64,000 nucleotides of DNA, from the NCBI RefSeq assembly GCF_023101765.2, contig NC_064237.1:10387649-10451648 (forward strand). The letters are read 5' to 3'. Position numbers and translations under genes: made by a program. Below, in pieces: positions 24,070 to 36,860 of this stretch (its first letter is position 1; every line of letters begins with the position of its first letter). Under the pieces are notes generated by a model. The model had not been told where the DNA came from. It worked only from the letters and a program-made list of their open reading frames with translations, and did no database searches. Source of the DNA: Spodoptera frugiperda (taxonomy: Eukaryota; Arthropoda; Insecta; Lepidoptera; Noctuidae).

Positions 24070-24270
24070 TGTTAGGACTTAATTAGGCGGGCGGGAGGCG
24101 GGAGCCAGCTAGTAAACAAAATACCACCTCGCCAGTATCGTTCCAAACTCCGAACGCGGCACACGTGTCGACGCAAACCGTAACGCAGAACACACACCTC
24201 TACAATTTTCATACGAAAAACGCGCGCGTAAAAGTTCGTAGCCAGCATTTTGAGATTGTGACTCGTAAGT
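24070..24270 (+). promoter_or_regulatory. CpG-rich segment with 5' splice site: possible promoter and first exon
   Basis: In an AT-rich region, 24080-24240 is rich in CpG (for example GAACGCGGCACACGTGTCGA and ACGCGCGCGTAAAAG). A strong donor, CTC/GTAAGTA, follows at about 24266. It has no ATG-led frame, so it would be a 5' untranslated exon. It contains CACGTG, an E-box that also carries the ACGTG core. Which gene it serves is unknown; the next plus-strand coding exon is far downstream. Confidence 0.35.
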
Positions 24271-24274
24271 AAAA

Positions 24275-25567
24275 TAGTAATTTCTGTTTTTATTTATTTA
24301 GGGCTTTATTTTTATTATGGAAGGGTTGAATTTTGTGTAATTTGTTGTGGCAAGTGGATTAAATGAATGCTCATCGTGTCGTATTGTTGTCGCCGGGAAT
24401 TCAAACTGCTGTATATAAATAGATACTCTATTCTATATTGTTATGTTCCAATTTAAAATGACAATAGAACACATATTTTAAACAAATTCTTCTTGCTTTT
24501 AAAAACAATAAACATACTTCTTATAATAATTATCTTTGGCAAACTTCTTGAAATATACTTATTTGAAGTTCAAGTACAATTGGTTAAACAAATAATAATC
24601 AGTTACGAGTATGTCTTTAAAATAGCTTATCACATCAAAGATAAAATATTCTTTATCAAATATTATTATATAGTTGAATATATTCCCACACTATCTAATC
24701 GTCAAATTACAGTAACAACATGCATAAACATTCATTCATTTTAATTTCAAATATGTGCGCAAAGACATGCAGCAGTCGTATTTTATAAAATATTACTCGT
24801 TGTCTACAATTTTTATGACTAATTAAGGTACAATCACCAAACATGACCCGGTTCCTAACAAGCCTGTCTTATTAAAGATAGTTTATATTTGTATTACCAT
24901 ATACTATTACTTTTTCGAAAATCTCGATTGTTAAGTAAATATATTACAACTTCCAATATTTTTCTTGAAATTTTAATTTATCTATATAAGACATCTTGTA
25001 AAATGCTATTATACGCCATGAATGGCAAAACATGCGTATCTATTTTGTGTATATTTTAATACCCTACAGAAAATATTTGTTGTATACTCATGTTTTGTTT
25101 TCACAATAAATATATTCTATTCTATTCATATTTACTTTATTTCTCTGAAAGATTTTACGAGGCTTTAAAATAAGGTGGGCCTTATTAAGCGCTTGTACTT
25201 TACTCATATTGTGAAGTTAGAATAAATTATTTAAACAAACAGATAATACAACTTCAAAATCGCATTTATTTCTATATCAACAACAACCAAATTACATCAA
25301 GCTCTGTGTCCTAAGCTATGCCTTGTTATCAAACTTCTTGAATATAAATAAACACTGTATCTAACTAGTTTTTAACCGACTTCTTCCGACAAAAAAGAGG
25401 TTATCAATTGGTCGGGCACACAAAAAAAAATAACCTTAACTTCTGGGTTACCGCGGCATTACCTACATTCACAAGCCACATTCGACTAATCGTCGAGTTT
25501 AATAACCTTAATCCAAATTTACATTAAATTTCACAAAAGATCAATTTTTAAATCAAGTTTTACGATG
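24275..25567. other. AT-rich spacer
   Basis: Very AT-rich. An 83-codon open frame at 24493-24744 is low-complexity Ile/Tyr/Lys and probably chance. No repeats recognised. Confidence 0.5.
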
Positions 25568-25691
25568 TTTCAATAACCGATTTTAATCCAAAATCTTTGG
25601 ATCGATCTATATTTTTGACAGAAATTCTATAGAACTAATGTCAAAAATCGATCTTAATCTAAAGATTTTGGATTGAGATCGTTATTGAAAT
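25568..25691. mobile_element. Small fold-back MITE
   Basis: Left arm (TTCAATAACCGATTTTAATC, then CAAAATCTTTGG) is mirrored on the right (CTAAAGATTTTGGATTGAG, GTTATTGAA). A diverged relative lies near 61557-61660. Confidence 0.65.
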
Positions 25692-25973
25692 CAGCAAATA
25701 TAGATTGGATGAATTTCCAGAGTTTGTCTGTCTTACAGTGTAGTTTACCATAACTATGTACTTCTAATAAAAACAAAAGAAATTTTGTTTACCGGTAGCC
25801 ATAACAACGACACGAATCAGCTCAACGTGACCAAATGTCTTGAAGGCAGCATTCTGTTAACGCATACGACTCAAGACTCAGCGACTGTGTACCAATTTAT
25901 CGCTATTCCTTATCAACAATTCGCATACGGTTTAAACAGTCGTATCATTAAATTAAATTGTTCATTCGTTCGT

Positions 25974-26253
25974 ATCGTCACGCATTTTATCCTCGAAGAG
26001 GTAGGCAGAGGTGCATATTACAGCACGTAATGTCGCTATACAATATACACCCACTTTTCAGCATTTGTAATATAAGTCCCGTGTAATAGAGAGTGAGCCT
26101 ATTGCCATATACTGGGCACAATTCCAGACTCCGTGCTACAACTGAGGAATTTTCGAAAAGCCGAAAAATGATTCGTAATTCTTTGCACAAAAATCGAATC
26201 AGAGACGCCTTGGCCAGCGGTCGTTCTTGCGACCACTCGACCAACGAGGCAGT
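25974..26253 (-). mobile_element. Family-A SINE
   Basis: Full-length-like copy in reverse orientation, from the tail (CGTCACGCATTTTATCC) to the tRNA-like head (CGACCACTCGACCAACGAGG). A further tail fragment lies at 26325-26420. Confidence 0.75.
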
Positions 26254-26424
26254 TGCAGTAAATAAAATTGCTTACCTACAGTACAAACAGTTGTCTTCAG
26301 TATTGATATTTATACTAAAATTATTATTTCATGCCTATTACTATAGGCAGACCTCTTATTACATGGGACTCATAATAACTGGTAATTTAACATGCATCTC
26401 TGCCTATCCCTTTTTTCATTAAGG

Positions 26425-26600
26425 CAAGAGCAAAAATCATCCAACGCCTTCTCCCGCCTTGTGTGAGATTGTCAGAATTTTACTAATTAAAAACCACCAA
26501 GGTGTATTTCCGCGGCTCCGCATCGGGCATCAGCCCTACTGGACTCCATCTGTGGTTGTCTGATGGCTCTAAAATACGCGCGCTACAGGCCTATTCCTTC
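26425..26600 (-). repeat. Family-B copy with head
   Basis: In reverse: CATCCAACGCCTTCTCCCGC ... AAAAACCACC ... GCATCGGGCATCAGCCCTAC ... CATCTGTGGTTGTCTGATGG. It shows that family B has a longer 5' part, also seen at 27512. Confidence 0.6.
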
Positions 26601-26744
26601 GGGGATCAACCTCTACCTACGTTATATTTCATTTTAACAAAAAGAAATCATTATGATTATTTCTCCTTCTGTATTGTTAAATAAGAATTGATTTCGCATT
26701 TATATCATATCTATATCTATCTGTACTCTATCTAACTTATATAG

Positions 26745-26935
26745 CTGAAGAATTTATTTGTTTTGTTTATTTGAACGCGCTAATCTCCGGAACTACTGAT
26801 CCGATTTGAATCATTCTTTTTATATTGTATAGCGCATTTATCGAGAAATACTATAGGCTATGTATATAAAACATCAGGCTACGATCAATAGGAGCCGAGA
26901 AGAGCGGGTGAAACCGCGTGGAAGTAGCTAGTTAT
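26745..26935 (-). repeat. Family-E copy
   Basis: Reverse of 14494-14692: GCTGAAGAATTTATTTG, ATCTCCGGAACTACTGATCC, GAGCGGGTGAAACCGCGTGG. Confidence 0.65.
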
Positions 26936-26939
26936 TACA

Positions 26940-27511
26940 TAAAAGGACTTTCACAACATTTGATTAAATTACTGTTAATCTAAGTGACGAATCTCAACGT
27001 ATTTCGTATATGAGATGCATAAAGAGCAAGGCTAGTGACTAATGTATACAACGTCACCACTCAACTCGAAACTTCAGTCGGACATCCAAAAACGTGTATC
27101 GGTGAAAACCATAAATGTAGCTTTACCTCCACAAAGTTACGAACACGTCACACAAAATTGTGTCATGTAACCCAAGCACTGACAAAATCCCACGGGAAAT
27201 ACGTAAATGGCCAAAATAAGGACAAAAAGACAGAGCTATCTACAAATATAATGATGAAATTTTATGTTTTACCGTATTGGAAATTCCTATTAATGAAACA
27301 TGTTGTGTTGAAATCATTAATTTTCATATATTATAGACACGTAATAAGTACCGTTAGGAAATAGACAGGAGCTAATATTATGCATATCGCGAAGGAAAAA
27401 TAAGAAGGAAAGTCTAATGAAATACTACTGGGTGTAGGCAATAATGAAGTTAGGTAATAAGGCTGTCTGCCAAAGTCAGTCTGACCAAAACCAGACCCGT
27501 GCGTATCGCGT
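26940..27511. other. Spacer, no gene supported
   Basis: The 109-codon plus frame (27035-27364) has no recognisable motif, splice context or codon bias; treated as chance. Confidence 0.45.
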
Positions 27512-27729
27512 TCCGCGCCTCAAAGAGCCATCAGACCACCACAGATGGGGCCCAGTAGGGCTGATGCCTGATCCGGAGCTGCGGACTACCTAGCGGGTTT
27601 ACCAGGGCACCGACTCGAAAATCAGGAGTAGGAACGGGGTGGTTTTTAGTGAGTAAGAGTCTGACACTCCCTCTCACCTCGCCCAAGGTGAGAGAAGTAA
27701 TTGGATCATTTTCCCCGCTTAAAAAAAAT
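27512..27729 (+). mobile_element. Family-B element, longest copy
   Basis: Starts at CCGCGCCTCAAAGAGCCATC, continues CACCACAGATGGGGCCCAGT and GGCTGATGCCTGATCCGG, then the family core and an A-run. It can serve as the reference for family B in this window. Confidence 0.75.
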
Positions 27730-28023
27730 TAATAAGGTAATTAGGCTCACCCACAATTACATGTAGCACATGACTTGAGTTACTTGACTCAATATCCTGT
27801 GCCCCCGAGTAGGAGCAGGGAGCCTCCACTGAAATTCTCCATCGCCATCTGTCTTGAGCTTCACGCTTCACACTGCTCCATTCATACCTATTATATTTAC
27901 ACTACCAAGTCGGAATTGGTATTAATTAGGTACACATATGTGTTACGTGTATAACGTTCCGATTGATTATTATTCTAATTCGAGAATTATTTATAGTTAG
28001 ATTAAAGAAAAAAATATTAATTA

Positions 28024-28110
28024 AGTTTTTGACTGCCAATAGAAAACTGTTGAAGGCAAATCCTCCGCTAACGTCAGTCACCGGTGACCACCACGGCGTT
28101 CAATGTGTTA
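28024..28110 (-). repeat. Short repeat shared with 56010-56097
   Basis: GTTGAAGGCAAATCCTCCGC and TAACGTCAGTCACCGGTGAC are matched in complement at 56010-56097 (TTGACGTTAGCGGAGGATTT). Probably a MITE fragment; GTCACCGGTGAC is a small palindrome. Confidence 0.55.
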
Positions 28111-28565
28111 ATAAGATCCGATAAACATACATACAGGGCGTAAAAGGGACGCCTAAAAACAATTTTATTAAAAAAAATTAGGGAATTCAATGTTTATGTT
28201 ATGTAATAATAGTTGTAACTCTACTTATAGCGATGTTGCATGAATAACACGAAAACTTAAAATTTGTGTAGCGTTTTTCGGGAGTGTTCCGTTTACAGCT
28301 TCTATATGTATGTTTGTATTTACTTATTTAGGCATATTACATGAGTTAATGATAGCCTTCTTTATCAATCCACAGATACATACAGTGTCAATTATAGTGT
28401 CAAAAATAATATTATTTTTAGATTAATATTAACAACGAATGGAAATTTCTTGATGTCTTACATTCGAGGATAACTTTATTATCAAAACATACTTATATGT
28501 TATATGTAGTTATCAAATTCAATAAAAAAGATAAATAAATGTATGTGCATTCAGATTTGATCAAC

Positions 28566-28825
28566 GTCATGCCTTTTATCCCCAAAGGAGTAGGCAGAGG
28601 TGCACACGACTGCCTCATTGGTCGAGTGGTCTCAACTGCGACTGCCGGCCACAGGGTCTCGGGTTAGATTCCCGAGTCGGGCAAAGTATTACTGGCCTTT
28701 TTTCGGTTTTTCGAAAATTTCTCAGCAGTTGCACGGAGTCTGGAATTGTGCCCAGTATATGGCAATAGGTTCACCCCCTATTACTTCTCACTTATAACAC
28801 AAATGGTGAAAAGTGGGTGTACAAT
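28566..28825 (+). mobile_element. Composite of two family-A copies
   Basis: 28566-28605 is the tail of a minus-oriented copy (GCCTTTTATCCCCAAAGGAG ... GGTGCACAC). It abuts a plus-oriented copy beginning GACTGCCTCATTGGTCGAGT and running to GGTGAAAAGTGGGTGTACAA. Confidence 0.7.
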
Positions 28826-29142
28826 GCATTCAGATTTAATGTGTTTTATTTGATGTAAGTCTGTTTAGGCCACCGTAATTGAAATCGATCGGGAGTCTCT
28901 ATTACTATTATTACATTAATTCATTCATTCATACAATAGTCAGTTTACTACATACAAGGATGTTGCTAAATGAAAGGAAAATCGTTGACTAAATTAACTG
29001 AATGGGATTTAAGGAAAATATACGATTAAAACAAAGTCTACACATACATTCCCTGACCATATTATTAGACACACTCACATTTTTTTAGTAGGTAATTATT
29101 TAAATGTTTAAAGGTTTACATTGAGCGTAACGCATAATATTA

Positions 29143-29299
29143 TCCGGAGCTGCGGAGTACCTAGCGGGTTTACCGGGGCTCCGGTTCGAAAAGCAGGAGT
29201 AGGAACGTGGTGGTTTTTAGTCAGTAAGAGTCTGACACTCCCTCTCGCCTCGCCTAAGGAGAGAGAAGTCATTGGATGATTTTCCCCACTCAAAAAAAA
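29143..29299 (+). repeat. Family-B copy
   Basis: CCGGAGCTGCGGAGTACC to an A-run. Confidence 0.75.
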
Positions 29300-29661
29300 G
29301 GGCATAATGTTTAAATGACGAATGAAAGTCATAATTTTTTAATTGCCTCTGAATCACTGAATTATTTAAATTATTTTCCTTCTGATTGTTTTCATTTATT
29401 ACTGTACATCTACAAAACTACTGAACAAATATCCATGCAATTTTCAAAACTACGAGTATGACTAGTCTTTCTTTAATCTTTAGTGTAAGATTTGTTATAT
29501 AAAATACGGATACGGATAATAATATTATATCAAAACATTTTGTTATCAAATTAAATGTATTTAGATAATATATAAATACACACTTGAGAGATAACGCCAG
29601 TTTCTTGAAGTTTTGTGTTTCAATCATAATATTACACATGTACATATGTATGTGAATGTCG

Positions 29662-29905
29662 TGGTGACCGGCGGTTTAAGACGCTCGCTTCTCATGAATA
29701 AGCGTGTGAATTCGAAACCTAAATGTGACTTCTTCCGAGTTATATATACTTTCTAGTATTATTTTGACATCACTGACTAACGGTGAAGGAAAACATCGTG
29801 AGGAAACTTGGGATAATTTCAAATTATACGTTTGAAATCCCCAACCGGCATTGAGCATTAATGCTCAAACCTCCGTGTGAGAAGATGCGATTGGTCAACA
29901 GTGGC
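29662..29905 (+). mobile_element. Family-F SINE
   Basis: tRNA-like head (GTGGTGACCGGCGGTTTAAG, B-box-like GTGAATTCGAAACC) and the core AACGGTGAAGGAAAACATCG, a block widespread in lepidopteran SINEs. Copies at 39912-40203 and 44874-45005. Confidence 0.7.
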
Positions 29906-30267
29906 CACTTTTAGACTGTTGATGATGATGATGCTTATACATAGCTTCACTTTACATTCAAAGTCAAAGCATTTATTTAAATAATCCACTATACATATAA
30001 GCACAGGCTCTTTTCAAATAAAGTAATCAATGTTTTATAGCAACATTTAATTAAAAGGAGCAATGAAATTCTTTAGTAAATTACATTATAATATATGATT
30101 CATATATTGGATTCTCTTATACTTAAAAAAGAACAATGTATGTCATTATTACGTCGGTAAAACTAAAGAAACTTACTGTGATAAATAAATGTTTTGATCA
30201 AATCAATGATAAAAATAATCTATCACTTCACACTTTATCACACTTAAAGACACCGTATCATATATTT

Positions 30268-30424
30268 CCGGAGCTGCAGACAATCTAACACATGTTACTG
30301 GAGCTCCGTGTCAAAGAAGGAGTAGGAACGTGGTGGTTTTTAGTCAGCAAGAGTCTTAACACTCTCTCTCGACTCACCCAAGGCAGGAGAAGTCATTTAA
30401 TGACTTTCCGCCGTCAAAAAAAAA
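30268..30424 (+). repeat. Family-B copy
   Basis: CCGGAGCTGCAGACAATC to a run of A; fairly diverged. Confidence 0.7.
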
Positions 30425-30584
30425 CCTTATAAGTACTTAACTACTTATCTATTTAAGTACAGTTATCTATTTAAATCTAAACAATGTTATCTAATAAAAA
30501 CATTTTAAATAGATACTGTTTGTTTGGCGGCGTCTGATCAACCCAATCAACCAAAGTAAAAAGGAAAATCTAATTAAATTCCCT

Positions 30585-30705
30585 AAATTGAAAGAGTCGC
30601 CCAGGTGTGACAAATTTGCCGCCAATTTACACCCGCCATCTTAGATGCGCGTTTGACATGTCATTAATGTCACAAATTCACACATGGCCGCCAAGCTACG
30701 CATTA
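30585..30705. other. Unique, less AT-rich island
   Basis: No open frame and no second copy in the window. Contains AGGTGTGACA and, opposite, TTCACACATG, which resemble T-box-type half sites. A conserved non-coding element is possible but unproven. Confidence 0.3.
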
Positions 30706-31210
30706 AAAACAAAAAAGCAATGAAAAATCAATCTTCACACTTCTGAATTAGGTCTATTATTGTTTGTTTTCGACACAGAAATTTTTCAATCAAAATTTAT
30801 CTGTGAATTGAAAAGACAAATGTCCATAGATTTAATTAAGACGTTTGGCTTGTTAATTTGATAAGTAAACAAGACATATCTGGATATGTTTTGAATATTG
30901 TCAACACGATAACATGATTTTTGTAGATATATGAGCCGGCACTTCAAATACAATAAGGTCAATCATCAATTGCTCTTTCGTCTATATATTATCTGTATCT
31001 ATGGTCTGTGGTTTGGCGCGCGTCAATTTATTTAAGGTTCACCAACTTCTTAATCTACCTCTTTGGTAAATTCATTTTTAATTGAATTTTATTGTGGCTG
31101 TTAACATCAATCGATCAATTAAAAATAATTGTACGTCTCCAATAGTTAATTATTCCTTTCTGTAACCACATATTAAAACATAGTATTTGTTAGACATACT
31201 TCAAATAATC

Positions 31211-31425
31211 TGACTGCCTCGTTGGCCATGTGGTCGCAAGTGCGACTGCCAGGCAAGTGGGTCTTTGGTTCGATTCCCGCGTTGGTCAGAGTATTCCTGG
31301 GATTTTTACGGAATTTCGAAAAAAGTCTAGTAGAAAGTAGAAGCAGGGAATCTGGAAATAAGCCCGATATATAGCAATAGGCCACTATTATGTATATGGG
31401 ACTTATAAATAGCGAAAAGTGGGTG
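31211..31425 (+). mobile_element. Family-A SINE
   Basis: Starts GACTGCCTCGTTGGCCATGT and keeps TCGATTCCCGCGTTGG; ends at GCGAAAAGTGGGTGTAC, lacking the last part. Confidence 0.75.
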
Positions 31426-31868
31426 TACTTATTTTATTTGTCATTCAAAAATGTTATCATTTTCCAATTTTGTTCGACAAAAAATGTATGAAGTAAAAGT
31501 AGGTAACATAATATGCAGTAGATAACTTAAAAAAAAAAACAAGTATAATATTCATACAAATAACAAAATTAATGAGACGTCATATAGCTACCTACTTCGT
31601 AAACCCGACATTACATTCTACTCTCATTGATAACTTGAGATAACATGGACCTATGCTCCCAAACCACATGACTATACAGTCATATGATAGTATGATCTAA
31701 CCGTTTGTTCGTAAATAACACTAATATTTAACTTCTCCCATGATAAGATAAGCATTTGCATATAATAATGGAATAAATAAAAATAACTATCATTTAACTG
31801 TTGTTTTGGTAGAGGTGGACATACGAATGGTAAGTACTGAAGCTGTAATCAAATTGAGACCTTTATTT

Positions 31869-32024
31869 TTGAGGGGGGAAAGTCATGCAATGACTTCACG
31901 TCTTGGGTGAGGCGAGAGGGTGTGTCAGACTCTTACTGACTAAAAACCACCCCGTTCCTTCTCCTGCTTTTAGCCGGAGCCCCGGTAACCTTTTACGTTG
32001 TCCGCAACTCCGCTTGGGCGCTTA
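31869..32024 (-). repeat. Family-B copy
   Basis: Reverse: GGGGGGAAAGTCATGCAATG ... ACTGACTAAAAACCACCCCG ... TCCGCAACTCCGCTTGG. Confidence 0.75.
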
Positions 32025-32369
32025 CTCTTGAAACCAATCTCAATGTTAATGCAATTTCAATCCAATATAATCTCAATAATTATTCAATGTCAAAACTATA
32101 CAACCTGAATCGTAGTTGAAATAGCATTCAGACTTAATACCATTTAGTTCATTCAATATCCACGCAATACGGATGCAATGGGCGCTAGTGTTGCAACTCA
32201 AGAGTACGAAATTTCACAATATCAATGTTGATCGATCGGAATTGGATTCAAGAGAAAGCTTCTTGGTATTTTGAGACTTTGCTTGTACTATTCTTTTATT
32301 GTTTGTTTTCTACTTAATAGCAGTAATTATCTGTCTAACTAATTGTAATTGTGAGTTACTCTGAGGTGT

Positions 32370-32560
32370 ACATCACACTAACATTACAAATGTGAAAGGT
32401 TGTTTGTTTGGATGTTTGTCCGTCAATAACCCTGAAACTACTGAACGGATTTTGATGAAATTTTGTATACAGACAGGGTATGGCCTGACTTTGGTGATAG
32501 GATTTTTATCCCATGGAAACGCAGGCGAAACCACTGGCAGAAGCGAGTAATATAATATTT
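32370..32560 (+). repeat. Family-D copy
   Basis: CATCACACTAACATTACAAA, GGATGTTTGTCCGTCAATAA, CTGAACGGATTTTGATGAAA and GCAGGCGAAACCACTGGCAG. Confidence 0.65.
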
Positions 32561-32771
32561 ATCATCCTTTATATATTTTGGCAATAAAAATTTTGGCAAT
32601 TTCCCTTAAAAGTTATGACAATTGATTTCGGCACAGCTACCTCTGTCGCTTCATTTACATTCATTTATTTCTCTATGCAAGCTCGTCGATCAATTGAGAG
32701 TACTTCTGACTCAAGAGTACTCTCAATCGCGTCGGTGAAATGATTCGTGATTTAATGAAATATATTAAGTG

Positions 32772-33072
32772 AGGGAGAGCCATGCTTCGGCACGAATGGG
32801 CCGGCTCGACCGGAGTAATAGCACGGCCTCACAGAAAACAAACATGAAACAACGCTTGCGTTGTGTTTCATTGTATGAGTGGAGCCGGAGGCCCAATTAC
32901 CCTCCTTTCCAATGTTCCCAATCACCGACAACCCTTAAATTCCTAATCCCCAAAAAGCCGGCAACGTACTTGTAACGCCTCTAGTCTTTCGGGTGTCTAT
33001 GGGCGGCGGCGATTGCTTACCATCAGGTGATCCGTCTGCTCATTTATCATTTACAGGCTTATACCATAAAAA
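32772..33072 (-). mobile_element. Family-C element, near full length
   Basis: Reverse orientation, from GGGAGAGCCATGCTTCGGCA to TACCATCAGGTGATCCGTCT and GGCTTATACCATAAAAAAAA. It shows the A-run after ATACCAT, which suggests the 3' end of the family lies there. Confidence 0.75.
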
Positions 33073-33570
33073 AAACATACATACAAACCAACTGTTTAAC
33101 TACACAACACACGTATCGCCACTCGTAATCGATGCTCACAAAACCGCAAAAGGTTTCAAATGATTGACACTTTATATAATAAATATTCAGATCAGCGTTG
33201 CAAGCGAGCCTATCAATATAAATATCGAGTGTTATATACTTTAGAATTAATTTGGCGTCTGCGTCTAGACTTCACAATTCAGATAATGCGCATTAATTGT
33301 CTGCAAGCAAACGCGACTTGGAATATTAAAAACGTATGAATGCAAAAAATGTCTTATTGTATTTTAAAATTGATGCGTTTATGTACTTATTTATGTACTA
33401 ATGTAATGGAAACATGTCACGTACGTTCTTTAGGTAAGGTTAAATAGATTCGATCTACGATAACCTATCTGTTAATTTGCAGGAACAATGGAGTAATGTT
33501 TTGCTTGATATGAGTTATTTAGTCGTAACTTCTACATTACAACCAGTGAGAATGATAGGTGAAAACGCTA

Positions 33571-33672
33571 GCAACGCACTTGTTACGCCTCTGGTGTTTC
33601 GGGTATCCATAGGCGGTGCCGATTGCTTACCATCAAATGTAGGGCCGTAGGTTTGTTTACCGGCTTATCTTA
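33571..33672 (-). repeat. Partial family-C copy
   Basis: GCAACGCACTTGTTACGCCT, GTGTTTCGGGTATCCATAGG and TTGCTTACCATCAAATG. Confidence 0.65.
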
Positions 33673-33879
33673 TAAATACAAGTGGTATGACTATGACATA
33701 ACCCATTAGTGCCGAATCTTACGGGATAAAGGCGTGAGGTTTTTGTGCCTAAGTCGGTTAAAAATAATGTGATGTAATGAAAATCACATCCTATACCAAA
33801 TACAAAATTACAAGCATAATTTTCCACTAGCCTAATTACAAATGACGAGTACTTTAAATATTAAATTGGTAGCGTTAAT

Positions 33880-34060
33880 CAATGGGTGGGTGTTGGGGAA
33901 TAATGTTTCAATTGGTTCACTCGCGGTCGATTCTGGGACAATTCTGGGTTAATGCAATTATTGGAGTTCAATTGGTTTGACGCGGCATGAGTGGACCCAC
34001 CCGCCACAGTCCAATTAATTACCGGTAGAGTCGCCATGCTTTTTCAACTTTGGTGGACAG
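33880..34060. other. Unique, less AT-rich island
   Basis: Includes CACTCGCGGTCGATTCTGGG and GTGGACCCACCCGCCACAG, with a triplicated CAATTGG-like word (TTTCAATTGG, GTTCAATTGG, GTCCAATTAA). No open frame. Possibly regulatory. Confidence 0.3.
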
Positions 34061-34175
34061 TCCTAAATGTGTCATTATTTTTTTTGACAATGTTTTCTTT
34101 GATCTTGAATGGATGTTATTGGCTACTTACTTTAGAAGGAAAATAACAAATTATAGTAATAATACATTATTTTAT

Positions 34176-34285
34176 CTTTTATAGTAAGAATGTAAGGGTG
34201 TATAAGAATCGTAGCAAATGGCGTTCCATTGTCTCTGCCTACCATCATGGGAGACAGGCGTGAGGTTATGTGTCTATGTTTTTCT
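34176..34285 (-). repeat. Microsatellite-associated repeat
   Basis: AGAATCGTAGCAAATGGCGT, CCATTGTCTCTGCCTACC and GGGAGACAGGCGTGAGGTTA; the same text in complement follows the CATA microsatellite at 40312. Confidence 0.65.
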
Positions 34286-34289
34286 TTTA

Positions 34290-36506
34290 TTGTTTTTTTT
34301 TTTATATGGGTATTCATTCTTTTTTTTTTCTTAAAAGGAGGCTGTGGAACACAAAAGTAAGATTTATATGCGGGAAAACGTTAATATGCGTACGAATTCG
34401 CGAGCACAGCTAGTAAACTTCAAAACAATTAAATTTTGATAAATACAAGCAAATAAGTAAAAACAATTTGATCTTAATTTCATTGACCTTAAATTTTAAT
34501 CAAAAGACATTACAATCTTAAAACTAAATTCTCAGTATTTGATCAGTTGTTGTATATTGTTGTGTGGTCCAACTTAAATATAAACTTATAGGTACAAATA
34601 ATATAAACGTTCATCGAAATGACGACAATGATGATGTCAAGGCCACAGGTTCAATCTGAGATGACTTGGACAATATGTGAGTAAAAACTGAGATAACAAG
34701 TCATTAATGTATTTACCGTCGAGTTAAAGACGTAGTACTTACTTAATGATTAATATTCAAATAGTTAGGTACTTGTTCGTTTAAAACAGTGATATCGGTA
34801 TTATTTTACGCATTTAGTTAAAATTGTTTGTAGTATTTTCCAAAATACTGATAGTAGCTTTTTTAAGGAGACTCTTTAACCGACTTTTATACACATACCG
34901 TAGAGTCTGAATTCTAACTAAATACTGACTTAAACTTAAATATATTGACAAATTGCAAACCTCCTCTTTTTTTGACGTTTATTAATAAAAACATTGAATA
35001 TTATGAAGAGTTCCTTACAACCAAACCATTACTTTAAGCTTCAGAATTCAACCTGCTTAACCATGAAACTGTTCGTGGACAAAATATCGGTCAGGGTGTC
35101 AAGCCAAAGGATTTAATTTGTGTCACAAGTGACCGTCCATGTTGAAACTATGTTTAACATCTACCAGCAAATACGATGACACCTAATTTACCGCTACGCT
35201 AACAAGGCAACGGACATCGAGACTGTGGTTACAATATCACATGAAAAACGTTTCTATTACGTAGTGGGTAAAGGCGAGTTTTGTGTAAGCTATAGGTAAA
35301 ACAGATTTACAAATGATCGTATTACCAAAAAGTTAGTAATCTTCTAGTAAGGTAAGGAGATCACGTAGATAATTTCTTGAGAGAATTTATTAAAATTCTG
35401 TGAAAGTTAAAAAAGTTTCCGACATAATTCATGTTATAGGGAAGTTTGTTTCGGCTGTCGAATAAAAAATATTGTTAGAAAACTTTCCACGTTTAGCTTC
35501 TACGTGTTCCGCGTGAATTTATTTTGTAAAATAAAAAGAAAAATATAAAATAAAAATGGAGGCGTCGTTTAGAAGTTTCGGACAAGTTATAAAATTTCAG
35601 CGAACAAACATAAAGTTTGAAATACTAACTTATTTACTTGTTATGTAAGATAATTCGAAAGATTTTTTTTATAAACTGAGAAGAAGCCGACTTCTCTCTA
35701 ATATTCTTTTTACCCCAACTTCGCCCACTGAATTTTGTAAGACTATCGCCGCTCTATGTCAATTACCTATAATGGCTATAATTTACACCAAGCTAAATCA
35801 TTGCTTCATCATGGGTCTCAAACTTAACTCGCAAAAAGATGTTTTACAATGTAGGTATCATGCATACATCTCTAGGTCTTTTAAACCCCTTCGGGGATTA
35901 ATGGCGACTCAATTTACAATAACAACTTAAAATAACATCATTTCTCAACATCCAAAAGTTACACAACACAAAAAAATAAAACGGGAACGTCCCAATTAAC
36001 TAGAAAGCATGGCGTCACCAATATCGAACCCTCTCCCCCGCGGTTAAACCGACACCATTACTCAAACCCGTGACTTTCCCTCTAATTAATCCTATCAAAT
36101 TATTAAAAGCATTCGTTTTTAACTAACTACTTATATAATTACGTTTTAACATTTGTACTGCCAATTTAGTAAATGAAGGCTGACCATTAGGATACCTGTA
36201 TACGTATACTTTTTTAATTAATTTGTTAAAAAGACGTATTATGTCTTTGTTAATGTGATTAATTAACAATGACGTGGTGTGAGGAACCTCCCTGAGGGAA
36301 GATAACTGGATGATTGACGGACAGGCGTGTGATATTTTAAAAGGGTTTGTTATTTTTTGTGTGACGTCACTTAAGGTAGTGTGGGGAAAGTAGTCTGACA
36401 ATCCCAACTTATGAGCGAATGGAAAGAGCACACGCGACTCAACACTTCAAACAGTATTGTTAATAATTTATTTATGTTTTCATAACGATACTGCAATGGT
36501 TAAGTA
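34290..36506. other. Long AT-rich spacer
   Basis: No exon or repeat copy that I can support. The 102-codon minus frame at 36123-36431 has no recognisable motif. Confidence 0.45.
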
Positions 36507-36860
36507 AGGGTACTTTTCCAAAGACGTGCTAGCTACATTATTTACATTGCTGTGGATGCGTTTGGCTTCTACCAATCATATTCATTAGTAAACATGGCTT
36601 AACACTGGAAACGGACTCAACTAAGCTATGTTTTTTATTAGAAAAGATGCGTGATAGCTTCCCTACCTATCGATGTATTGCATACACGAGCTGCACATCT
36701 TCCTCGCACAGCTACTTTGCGGCAGCGCATCTTCATAGCTTATCCTAATCGCACCGTTACATAGCTTAGTACCAGTGAAAACGGTCACATAGTTTCACAG
36801 CTTAGCTATTACATCTTCGTAGCATAGCTACATAGCACATTTCTGGTGGAAAAGCACCCT
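36507..36860. mobile_element. MITE, copy 2, with inverted ends
   Basis: Left end AGGGTACTTTTCCAAAGACG and right end (complement of GTGGAAAAGCACCCT) are inverted repeats of about 30 bp. The interior has many AGCTATG/CATAGCT words. Same family as 14826-15155 and 37125-37405. Confidence 0.75.

Noticed and set aside
36123..36431. 102-codon minus-strand frame
   Set aside because: No recognisable motif, no splice signals and no codon pattern; likely chance.
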